Assembly (NCBI GenBank): GCA_009741485.1
Contig: CM019215.1
Span: 75,274,658-75,338,657, forward strand
DNA length: 64,000 nt
Direction: 5' to 3'
Source of the DNA: Malurus cyaneus samueli
Lineage: Eukaryota > Chordata > Aves > Passeriformes > Maluridae
The number at the start of each line of letters is the position of its first letter. Position 1 is the stretch's first letter. Below the pieces are notes generated by a model. The model was not told where the DNA came from. It ran no database searches and saw only the letters and a program-made list of their open reading frames with translations. The position numbers and the translations under genes are program-made. Positions 1 through 8,546 of the stretch are shown one piece after another.

Positions 1-110
1 GTGCCACACAATCTGGCATGTGCCATGGTCTAGTTGAAAGGGTGGTGTTAGGGCATAGGTTGGACTCGATGGTCTCAGAGATCTTTTCCAACCTAGTTAA
101 TTCTCTGAAT
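1..110 (+). mobile_element. CR1 LINE, 3' end fragment
   Basis: The segment reads as the last part of an avian CR1 3' UTR. 'GTTGGACTCGATGGTCTC' is followed by 'CTTTTCCAACCTAGTT' and a degraded 'ATTCTNTGAAT' tail. CR1 copies end in short ATTCTATG-type repeats, which fixes the strand as plus. The left part is cut by the window edge, so its full length is unknown. Nothing here is coding. Confidence 0.75.
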
Positions 111-124
111 AGCCCTTCAGGCTT

Positions 125-190
125 TTGGGGTCAGCTGTCCTGGCATTGTTCCCTCCCAGCATTTTGTGCACTCCTGGCTCCCTTCTGGAT
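125..190 (-). mobile_element. Small LTR scrap, minus strand
   Basis: 'GGGGTCAGCTGTCCTGGC' followed by 'CTCCCAGCATTTTGTGCACTCC' resembles the internal part of the LTR family seen complete at 2799-3381, where the reverse complement reads 'TTTGGGTCACCTGTCCTGGC'. A similar stretch is in the minus-strand copy near 16100-16150. The match is short, directly abuts the CR1 end at 110 and fades after about 190, so the boundaries are uncertain. Confidence 0.45.
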
Positions 191-813
191 TCCACTTTAC
201 ACAGAAAAATCATGCACTTTGCAGAATGCTTAGTGTTCTAATATAAACACCACCTGCCATCAGTGACAATCATGTGGCAAGTTGGATCGTGAAAATCCGG
301 ACCAAAAAGAAGTCCAACTGCAATTATCAAAAATAAAAATGAGATGAGTGCTGAGTTTTGGTAAGTTTTGTTTTGTTTTATTTTGGAGAGTTTTGTGCTT
401 CTGTTTTCTGATTTTCCCTGACAAAATCTACCATTCAAATTTTTCAGTGGGGAAAATAAATAAGAAGGAAGATTAAAAAAAGGAAGAAAAAAAGGTATGT
501 ATTATTCTGACTTCTAAGGTCAGTTCTGATGTTCCAATATCAGCTTCAATAGGACACATTTTGTTGACAGAGTAATGATATTCCTTGTTCATACACAATA
601 TATATTTTTTATTTTTTCAGTAAGTTTTCCTTTTTAAGTAGGGTTCAAAATTAATAACACTGTGAAGGAGGACAGGATGGGTTCACCACTTTTGAATTTA
701 ATGATGATCCATATTAGGAAATATGTTATCACATTTATTAATTGTTCATAATCTGCTGTTTACTCATTAAATTAAAACAGTGTCTCCTGTCCATTTCAAG
801 GGATTTGACTGTA
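191..813. other. Unique AT-rich spacer
   Basis: No gene, RNA or clear repeat is seen. The stretch holds a purine-rich A/G run near 465-495 and short AT-rich runs. Open frames are short and have no recognisable protein features. Confidence 0.6.
808..813 (+). repeat. Left target-site duplication ACTGTA
   Basis: ACTGTA here is repeated at 1483-1488, immediately outside the two inverted ends of the 814-1482 insertion. A 6-bp duplication is typical of integrase-mediated insertion by betaretrovirus-like (ERVK) elements. A 6-mer match alone is weak, but its position at both element ends makes it credible. Confidence 0.55.
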
Positions 814-1482
814 CTGGTGGTTTGACCTTAGCTGGATGCCAGCTGCCCACCAAGCCGCTCTGTCCAAGCTCTATCTAACTCAGCCACCCCGTTCTGTTTC
901 AAGGAGATTTCACTTGCCTGGCTCTCTTGATTGCAGCACATTTCACATTCGTGGACAGCCTGTGTGATGCTGTCCATGGTCAGGCCCACCCCCTCAATCA
1001 CAAGCCCATCCCTATGTGTCTTGAAGTAAAGTAGCAGGAATGACACAAACCAGCAAAGAACAAATTTTATAAGGAGCAAGAAGAGTGTGATGATGACCCC
1101 AGCTGGGCCAGTGTTGGAGGCCAATCCTCAAGTATGCTTCTTTTCCTATCCTGATTCGCCCCCCCCAACCTGATGGAATGAAAGTCCTAGACTGTTTTTG
1201 AATATCTGATGGGGTGGATGAAGCCCACGAATTGGGAAAATATCTGTATAAGGACAGATGATAGCAGTAAATGGAAGTGTATAAATATTTTGGGAAGACA
1301 ATAAACCAATTATCTTTCTCTTTGTTTGTGCTCATGCATTTTTTGTTTTCACTTTTGTAAACTGCTTTATCTCAATCTGTGAGTCATTTTCCATCTTATT
1401 TTCTCTCCCCTGTCCAGCTGGGAAGGGAAGTGAAAGAGCAGCTTGGTGAGCACCTGCTGTCCAGCCAAGGTCAACCATCACA
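814..1482. mobile_element. Retroviral insertion with inverted LTR-like ends
   Basis: This is a 669-bp insertion flanked by ACTGTA. Its left end, 'TGGTGGTTTGACCTTAGCTGG' (815-835) continuing to about 865, is an imperfect reverse complement of its right end at about 1435-1480, which finishes 'CCAAGGTCAACCATCACA'. The inverted match runs about 48 bp at roughly 80% by eye. The right end, from 'TTTATCTCAATCTGTGAG' onward, resembles the 3' end of a bird LTR family I know from memory, in plus orientation. The left end resembles the same terminus in minus orientation. A candidate AATAAA lies at about 1300. A normal solo LTR would not show the same terminus at both ends. Alternatives are a rearranged provirus or a terminal-inverted-repeat element that captured LTR sequence. 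Confidence 0.55.
828..1124 (-). pseudogene. Membrane-anchor-like open frame, possible env tail
   Basis: A 98-codon open frame on the minus strand begins with a short polar stretch and then a strongly hydrophobic stretch of about 28 residues (roughly residues 9-36, rich in L, F, V, I), followed by a charged tail with two nearby cysteines (CEMCC). This resembles a transmembrane anchor and cytoplasmic tail, as at the C-terminus of a retroviral envelope protein. It runs into the LTR-like left end of the insertion. There is no good upstream ATG (the frame opens with TTG after a stop), and no upstream surface-subunit sequence is visible. The length is unremarkable for chance, so the assignment rests on the hydrophobic segment and the retroviral context. 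Confidence 0.3.
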
Positions 1483-1488
1483 ACTGTA
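1483..1488 (+). repeat. Right target-site duplication ACTGTA
   Basis: Identical to 808-813 and placed directly after the terminal 'CATCACA' of the insertion. Confidence 0.55.
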
Positions 1489-2798
1489 TGGAATAAAAAC
1501 ATCCTGACTCCATTTCCATTTGTGAAAAACACACAGAAATTTATTATTTTTTTGGTTTTAGAATGAATATGCCAATTATATCTGATCTTTAATAAAATAA
1601 TAATCTTTTTCTTAAGGAAAAACTATTGCAATATGTATTAAATCAGGGCATTTATTCCTTTCAACAAAGAACACATTCTGTACCAAATGGGTTATATTTC
1701 TTATGAAATAGCATGTGGCAATTTCTTGTGTGTCGGTGGTTGCAAATGAAGAAGAAACATTTAATCAACCTATAAATAACTATAAATCACACAATAGTCA
1801 CAACAAATGGCTTTCATTCTTCCCAAAATGAAATTCACATATGTCAGGGTACATCTAAATCGCATTTGAATGCCTGAGATAGAAAACCTTAAAATAAAGT
1901 TTTATTATGGGGATACACACAAAGTTCTACTCTGTGCTGCATTTACAGGATCAATGCTTAAAGCCATAATTAATTTGTCAACAGAACAAAAAGTATATAT
2001 AGCCTATAAAAATGAGGCAAAATTCCAGCCATGCTATCACATTTAAAAAGTAGTACCCTTGGGCTGAGGAAGAGGACAGATCGGGGAAGACAGCTTATCC
2101 AGTCATACTTACATTGCATGAGCTCTAAGAGTGACTACTTTACCTGGGCTGTGATATGTGCTGAAATTCACAGGCTGTGCTGTGTTGGAAATGCTTTTGT
2201 GTCCAAATGCTCAGTAAGATGAAAAATGTTAAATTAATATTATAAGGAAGTCTTGGAATTAGGCTGCCAGACATATTTCACAGTAAGCACTTTAGCCCTG
2301 CGGTTTCTATCCTTTGCCCCTAAATACCTCTCAGAGAGATATTTTTCCTGTGTTCTTTCCCAAGATATAGCTTAGATTTTTCTCCAAATATGTGTTCTGT
2401 TTCACTTGCAGTAAATGACTAAGTAAGGTTTTGGTATGTGAGCCTGTCATGCTGCAGAACAAAAGAAAATATCTAGGAAGAGACATTTTAGGAAGTGAAA
2501 GGTATCCAAGCGGGACTCAGAACAAACTGAAAAACAAAGAGAAAAAGCTACACAGAGCAAAATACAAGTGCTGTCTGACACTAACTGATCTAAAGCCAAT
2601 CTTTCCTTTGCAGGTTTCAGGTCAGATTCTGCTTCCCTGAATGCCCTGCACAGTGCAGGGCAAAGAATACTGTCTGTTAAATTTCTCCTGTTTTCAAAAT
2701 GAGTCTTCAGCTCCATGAACCTTGGCAAAGATTAAGGGTGGTTAAACTGAAGTAAGTCAGTTTATCTCAACAGAATCAGTAGGATAAATGTAAATAAA
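1489..2798. other. Unique AT-rich spacer
   Basis: No gene or recognisable mobile element is seen. The stretch holds a perfect 19-nt inverted repeat at 2643-2661. Its open frames overlap on both strands and show no domain. Confidence 0.6.
2643..2661. repeat. Perfect inverted repeat, 9-bp arms
   Basis: GCCCTGCAC, one A, then GTGCAGGGC. The arms are GC-rich in an AT-rich setting, so the hairpin would be stable. No associated gene is visible. Confidence 0.85.
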
Positions 2799-3063
2799 TG
2801 TGCAGGTTTGGGTTGGGGTAGAGTTAATTTTCTTCACAGTGGCTGGTGTGGACTGTGTTTGGATTTGTGCTGAGCATGGGGTTGATAATACAGAGATGTT
2901 TTTGGTGCTGCTGAGCAGGGATTACACAGAGCCAAGACCTTTTCTGCTTCTCACACTTGGCATGCGCACATGTCAAGGAATTAGAGGGTGGTTGGAAGGC
3001 TGGGAGGAGACACAGCCAGGACAGGTGACCCAAACTGACCAAAGGGATGTTTTCTGTGACATG

Positions 3064-3087
3064 TGACATCATGCTCAGTATATAAAG
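3064..3087 (+). promoter_or_regulatory. LTR core promoter: CRE-like site plus TATA box
   Basis: TATATAAAG at 3079-3087 is a good TATA box for the LTR promoter. TGACATCA at 3064-3071 differs from the CRE TGACGTCA by one base, consistent with decay of its CpG. The first transcribed base would be expected about 25-30 bp after the TATA box. Whether this LTR is still active cannot be judged from sequence. Confidence 0.6.
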
Positions 3088-3246
3088 TGAGGGGAAGAAG
3101 GAGGAAAGAGGGATGTTTAGTATGGTGCTTTGTCCCCTTCCCCAATAACTTGTGCATGATGAGCGCCATCTTTCCTGCACAGGCTGAACACCTGCCTGCC
3201 CATGGGAAGCAGTGAATTAACTTTTTATTTGGCTATTACTTTCCAT

Positions 3247-3252
3247 ATTAAA
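3247..3252 (+). promoter_or_regulatory. LTR polyadenylation signal ATTAAA
   Basis: ATTAAA is the common variant of AATAAA. It lies about 165 bp after the TATA box and before the U5-like 'TTTATCTCAACCC', the place expected for the LTR poly(A) signal. Confidence 0.55.
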
Positions 3253-3387
3253 CTGCCTTTATCTCAACCCACGAGTTTTCTTACCTTTACCCTTCCGATT
3301 CTCTCCCTTATCCTACTGGTGGGTAAAGTGAGTGAGTGGTGTGTGGTGTTGGCTGCTGGATAAGGTTGAACTGTCATAACAAGTATA

Positions 3388-3472
3388 TAAAAAAAAAAAA
3401 AAAAAAATCAAATATTAAAAAAAAAACAAAACCAAAAAAACCCCATATATTAAAAAAAAAAAAAAAAATTAA
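3388..3472 (+). repeat. A-rich low-complexity tract
   Basis: Long A runs are interrupted by C pairs ('ACAAAACCAAAAAAACCCC') and by short AT bits. It begins a few bases after the LTR end at 3381. It is one of several A/C tracts of the same texture in the window. Confidence 0.9.
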
Positions 3473-5684
3473 AACACTCCCATGTTAATGCAACATTGCA
3501 AAATCAAGACTTGTATGAAATTTGATGAATTCTATACAAGTTAAAACATTGCAACACCCAAATTTGAGGTGGTCAACTAAGTAACTTGTTTGAATGCTTA
3601 AATAAAAAATACAGAACTGTTTCCTATTGCATGGATTAAATTACAGTTTAGACTAATCAAATAATTTAGAAAAGAGAAAAAGATAAACATGGCATCTCAT
3701 AAAAGGCTAAGAAATAAAATGTTTTTGAATTCAACTTTAAAAACAGGCTGTTCTGATGGCCAAAACTGTTCTTGAAGTACCTTGTGTTGGGGTTTAATGT
3801 GTTCCTGTATAGGAGTTGAAGAGTAAATGGTAATTAAAGGTGACTGTGACATTTTTCAGTTCATTGTTTTCCACAGCAAAAGGTTATCACAGATAACAGT
3901 TTCAGTCCCATGCTGACAGTCATGCCCAAGCTGGAACAGATGATCATTTCTAAAAATCAATAAAAGTAGAAATCTGGGCATTGACTAGACTAATATTGCA
4001 GGCTTGGCTTGCAGCTCCTTTGGTATTTCCAGTCGATTTATTAGCAGGTAATGATAGTGCATTCTCTGCAGTTCTCCTGAGCAATTTCACCGCATCTCAT
4101 CAATCAATCTGTCAATGCGTTTTAGAAATTCTACATATTTCTCATATGATTGCCCTTCACAGCAAAGTTGCTAGAACATTCATTCATTCATTGCCTTACA
4201 TTAAAGTCTAAGGACATCATTAGGATCAGTTCTGAAATTCTTCAAGATATTTGCTTTCAGATAATGAGTATTAAATGCCAGCAGACATTCAACACATGAT
4301 AAAAATTCTGGGCTGTGGAAAGAACGCAGAGAGGATAATGCGTTTTAGAGAATGGTTCCTGTGAGCATCATTCATTTTGTTAGCTTCTAATGAAAGAACA
4401 GAGAGATAGCTTAAGCTGTTTTGTGTGGAAGTTAAATAATTTTATTAAAGTCATATTTTAAAATATATAGACTCTGCTTGAATCAAAATAGTGGTTCTTT
4501 TCCAAACAATTTAGGAAACCATGGATTTTCTTTTTCTGAATTAGTATTTTCAGTTAAAATTAGAGTCAACTTTTGACTGCATGATTTGTTTAAGTATTTT
4601 TCTATTTAGACGAAAACAATGTTAGTTTAGGCAAAATACCAGACAAATTTAATGACTTTTCGGCTATAACTGATTCTCATTCTTGCAAGCAGAAGCTCAC
4701 ACCTGTCTCTAACTGGTCTGCAGAGATGAGTCAATACCTCCCAGAACTAAGCTCTATGTAAGACAATCTTGTACATGAATCCTAAAGTCTGGCTTGCAGC
4801 CCTCATGGATGCAGCCACAGTAAAATGCACACACCTGTTACCTCTCAAGCTACTGTGGAAGCTGTAATTTTCCTACGAAAATAATAATACTGAGAAACAC
4901 ACAGCAAAATAATTTATTATAATATGTATTTGGAATTAAAAGGGACCTGAAAGTCGAAGATGTATTAAAAAATGTATAAACAATGCATCAAGATGTCTTG
5001 AAGATATTAATAAACAATTATGGAAAATTTAACCTGAAATTGATTTCACATTTTTTTATGAGCCCAGGGATCTATTTCTTTTTTAATAAATTCTTTCTAT
5101 TTATCACCTTCTTTGTCTACTGATTCTGAAAGTAAAATAGAATTAAATCCTTCATTCTCACAATTATCTTTATTGTCATTAAGTAGCTATGACCTGATAG
5201 CACAAGTTTTTAAATAACATTTCGAGTTGTCAGCTTACCAATGTTCTTTTCTGGCAGTTTGCAAAAAGACTCAATCAGGTAACCCAAAGGTCAAACTAGT
5301 TCAGAAAAATTTTTCCCCAGTTAATAAGTAGGTCTCTCTGCATTTTCTCACTGGGACATGATCAAACCCCTGACTAAATCTTTTTTTAATGACTGAAATA
5401 TGTTTTTCCTTGCTAAATACAAACTCAGTGGTGAAAAGGCTCTGGTATTTTACAGAATAGTGAGGACAAATCTGTTTTCATTTCACCTTGAAGTCTCGTT
5501 TTTCGTGTTATCATAGTTTCCAGCACTTAAATAATGGCACTGGTCTGGCATGCCTTAAGAGCTAGTTATTTTTCACCTTGGAGAAAACTAAAAAAGCTAC
5601 ATATTTACACTGAGGATAAATATAATCCTGCAAATTCAAATACTGTCTTTCTAACAGGTGTCCTAAATGCAATGTGAACATAGG
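3473..5684. other. Unique AT-rich spacer
   Basis: No gene or known repeat is recognised. A 'CATTCATTCATTCATTG' tetranucleotide run lies at about 4178-4195. Open frames are short. Confidence 0.6.
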
Positions 5685-5753
5685 GTTTTGGTTTTTTTTT
5701 TTTTTTTTTTTTTTGTTTTTGGTTTGTTTTTTTTTTTTGTTTTTTTTTTTTTT
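5685..5753. repeat. T-rich low-complexity tract
   Basis: T runs are broken by single G or GG. It is the complement of the A/C tracts seen elsewhere in the window. It lies about 70 bp before a plus-strand CR1 fragment. Confidence 0.9.
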
Positions 5754-5820
5754 CCGGTTAATTCAAAAGAACATGTTCATTGGGTGACTGAAACATTTGT
5801 TTTCATCTTTTCCTGAATGC

Positions 5821-6405
5821 AGTCATCATTAATTGATCTGGATGAGGGGACAGAGTGCACCCTTTTTAAGTTTGCAGATGACATCAAGTTGTTTGGGAGT
5901 GTTGATCTGCTTGAGGGTAGGAAGGCTCTGAAGAGTGATCTGGACAGACTGAATTGATGGGTTGAGACACAAAAGGGCCTGGGGGTGCTGGTCAGCAGCA
6001 GCTGAACGTGATCCAGTGTGTGCTCAGGTGGCCAAGAAGGCCAGTGGCATCCTGGCCTGTACCAGCAATGGTGTGGCCAGCAGGACCAGGGCAGTGATCG
6101 CTCTCCCATAGCTGTCACTGGTGAGAGCACACCTGAGAGCTGTGTTCAGTTCTGGGCCCCTCATCACAATAGAGACATGGAGGGGCTGGAGGGAGTCCAG
6201 AGAAGGGAATGGAGCTGGGGAAGGGTCTGGAGCACAAGCCCTACAAGGAGCAGCTGAGGGAGTTGGTGTGGTTTAGCCTGGAGAAAAAGAGGCTCAGGGC
6301 AGATCTGATCACTCTCTACAACTACATGAAAACTTTCTTCACTGCAAGAGTGGTCTGGCAGTGAAGCGGGTTGCCCAGGGAAGAGTTTGAGTCACAGCCA
6401 TCAGT
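5821..6405 (+). mobile_element. CR1 LINE fragment with internal deletions
   Basis: It runs from the reverse transcriptase palm region into the ORF2 C-terminus and 3' part. It starts 'ATTAATTGATCTGGATGAGGGG' and contains the typical CR1 phrases 'GCAGCTGAGGGAGTTGG' and 'TTTAGCCTGGAGAAAAAGAGG'. Compared with the CR1 consensus as I remember it, about 150 bp is missing at about 5970-5978, where 'CACAAAAGGGCC' jumps to 'TGGGGGTGCTGGT'. A second deletion lies near 6328-6335. The extreme 3' tail is missing. Confidence 0.88.
5827..5956 (+). pseudogene. CR1 ORF2 reverse transcriptase remnant, motif C kept
   Basis: Translation passes through KFADD (TTTGCAGATGAC at about 5871-5882), the CR1 version of the YxDD motif C that binds the catalytic metals. 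It then continues through a LEGRKAL...DLDRLN-like helix and hits a TGA at about 5956. Everything upstream of the palm is absent, and the deletion at about 5970 removes the next stretch. It cannot encode a working enzyme, but its two catalytic aspartates are intact, unlike in the copies at 35305 and 55220. Confidence 0.75.
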
Positions 6406-7509
6406 AAGATGTTTAACTTAGCAAATTATTTATCTGATGACAGATAGGCCAGCTTTCATTTTAGGGGGACCACAATAATACACTGACCTCACATACTACA
6501 CAGAAAATGCAGAAAATTGTTTTAAACCGTTGAGTACTCAGTGACTTAATTTCCCCCTCTTAAAATACAAATGAACTGATTTAAAGAAGAGTATTTCATT
6601 ACAGAGAGAAATTCAGTAGCACAGATTAACTGGGCAACACCCAATATCTAATGAGTTCTTTTCTTGGTGTTTATTTACAGCCCTCTTGTCTGACTGTTTT
6701 TTTCAGGGAACAAATGTCATAGCAGCTAGATGCTTCTGATTTCTAGTAACAGCTTGCATGTGGAGAACTCTGACCTACTGTGCCTTGTTGAAGTTGAAAG
6801 ATAATTTAGAAAATAGCTCTCTGACTTCATGACAAGGAAATACTGCTGCTTGCTCATAATTATGCCTTATGGAAAAAGTATGTTTCTAAATTACCTGTAA
6901 AAGAAACCTAATTAGAAGGCCCAGAACAGTCACTCTGTGACTGTAGACCCATATCCAGTCTCTTTCTCAAGGTGAAAAAGATTCACTTTGCACTTTGTTT
7001 TGATTCCCTAATCAGTTTTTATGAGCATCACATCAGTCCCAAATTCATAGCATTTGATACGCTGTAAATTCAACTTTAGAGCAGCCTGCAAAAAATAATT
7101 AAAAAGCTATTAAACTACAGGGATCCCTAATAAATCTCTTCTGGTCACTTGCCTAGAGAGGTACAAACCTGGAATTTGGAAATGTATAAACACATGATAT
7201 GTGTTTCAAAGATCTTTACAACCTTTATCTTATAGAACAAAGCACCCAATTCTAAATTTTTATGGCAAACAACCACCCCTTTATGCAGATGGTACATGCC
7301 CACATCTGCTACTAGTCAGACACATAAAGTCCAAAGCGAGTTCTTATGATCATGTGAATATTTGGAAGAGGCAAACTGGTGTGCACTGAAAACATGATAG
7401 CAATGACACATCAGGAAACCAAATAGCTCATTAGAGTAAGGCAGTAGAGGAGTGACATTAGCGGTGGATGACATGAGGGGAGATCATTCCTGGGCTACAA
7501 GAGAAAAGG

Positions 7510-7531
7510 GAAATTTACTGAAGTAAATTTC
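7510..7531. repeat. Perfect inverted repeat, 10-bp arms
   Basis: GAAATTTACT, GA, AGTAAATTTC: ten matched bases with a two-base centre. It is AT-rich, so a weak hairpin. Confidence 0.85.
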
Positions 7532-8515
7532 ATGTATTGCAACAATGAGAACAGCTATTTTCAAGCAAACAACTCAGCAGTAATGGAATAAAGGAGAGAT
7601 CAGCAGTGTCTGCCAAATTTGGGAGTGATCATTGACAGGAGGCAGGGAGAAATGGGATGCCATAGGCGAGCTCATGAGTGTATGAGCATCCACCTGCCAA
7701 AAGCCAGGAACTGATAAGTCATTTAAAGAACTAGAAGAAAAAATATCAGGACTAAAAGCTGTCAGGACTCAAGGAATTATTTGAAAAGCTATTCACTCTT
7801 CATAGATCCTGTCTTTCTAAAGATAATCTCACCAAACACAAAAAAGTGAAAGAAGCTTCTCTTTCCAAATAACTTAAGTTTGTCACTTGCAACGCAGACT
7901 GAATGTGTGTGACTCTATATGGCAATTATTCTTCAGATTGTTCCATTTGTCTAAGATATTATTTTGTTGAGTTACAGGATTCCAGCTAATACCGAGCTGT
8001 CTCTTTATTATCACTCTGTTTTATTTTGCACTTTGCCATAACAAAAAAATTATGACCTTGTAGAATTTACAAGATACAAGATTAGGCATTTGAAAAAAAC
8101 AGACTAATCATGAAACCTATGTTACAGAGCAATGTGTACTTAGCAGGTGGTATCAACATTGTGAGATTGTATGTCTGCAAGTATTTAGTGAAGAGGAGAG
8201 CTCTGCCCTGATCATGCAATATTTGTTCACCAATTGATGCAGTTTATGTTGATTTTCTGTTTTATTTAGTAGACCCTACACTGGCATAATGAAATTCACA
8301 TTTTCCCTTGAGAAAAAGAAAATATTTATTTTCATATTTATTGTCATATTTCTCTTCTTAGTGCTCAATAGCTGACAAAAAATGTTCTATACTTTTGAGT
8401 GCCTTTGTAAATAATTTTGATCAACAAATTCAGGAAAAGAATGAAAGCCAAATAACATGAGGAACTATTGCCAGTATTCAAATATATACACAAAAACCCT
8501 ACTGGTTTTCAGGAT

Positions 8516-8519
<4 letters not shown>

Positions 8520-8546
<27 letters not shown>
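8520..8546. repeat. Poly(A) run
   Basis: About 26 A, followed by 'GAAAAGAAG'. No retroposed gene sequence is recognised upstream. Confidence 0.9.

Larger units (their letters stand above)
2799..3381 (+). mobile_element. Solo LTR, bird ERV (ERVL-like), nearly complete
   Basis: The element starts 'TGTGCAGGTTTGGGTTGG' and ends 'GGTTGAACTGTCATAACA', that is TG...CA, over 583 bp. It carries 'TAATTTTCTTCACAGTGGCTGG', a TATA box at 3079-3087, ATTAAA at 3247-3252 and 'CTTTATCTCAACCCACGAG' in U5. I know this LTR as common in bird genomes and place it near ERVL from memory. Related copies lie on the minus strand at 15784-16160 and 62756-63000. The U5 motif is shared with the latter, whose reverse complement reads 'TTATCTCAACCCATGAG'. 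No clear target-site duplication is seen. No provirus body adjoins it, so it is a solo LTR left by recombination. Confidence 0.85.

Noticed and set aside
814..1482. Cut-and-paste DNA transposon with terminal inverted repeats
   Set aside because: The ends resemble retroviral LTR termini, the duplication is 6 bp, and no transposase-like sequence is present. Kept as an unusual retroviral insertion, though not fully excluded.
3388..3472. Poly(A) tail of a processed gene copy ending at the LTR
   Set aside because: The sequence upstream is an LTR with its own CA end and not an mRNA 3' end.
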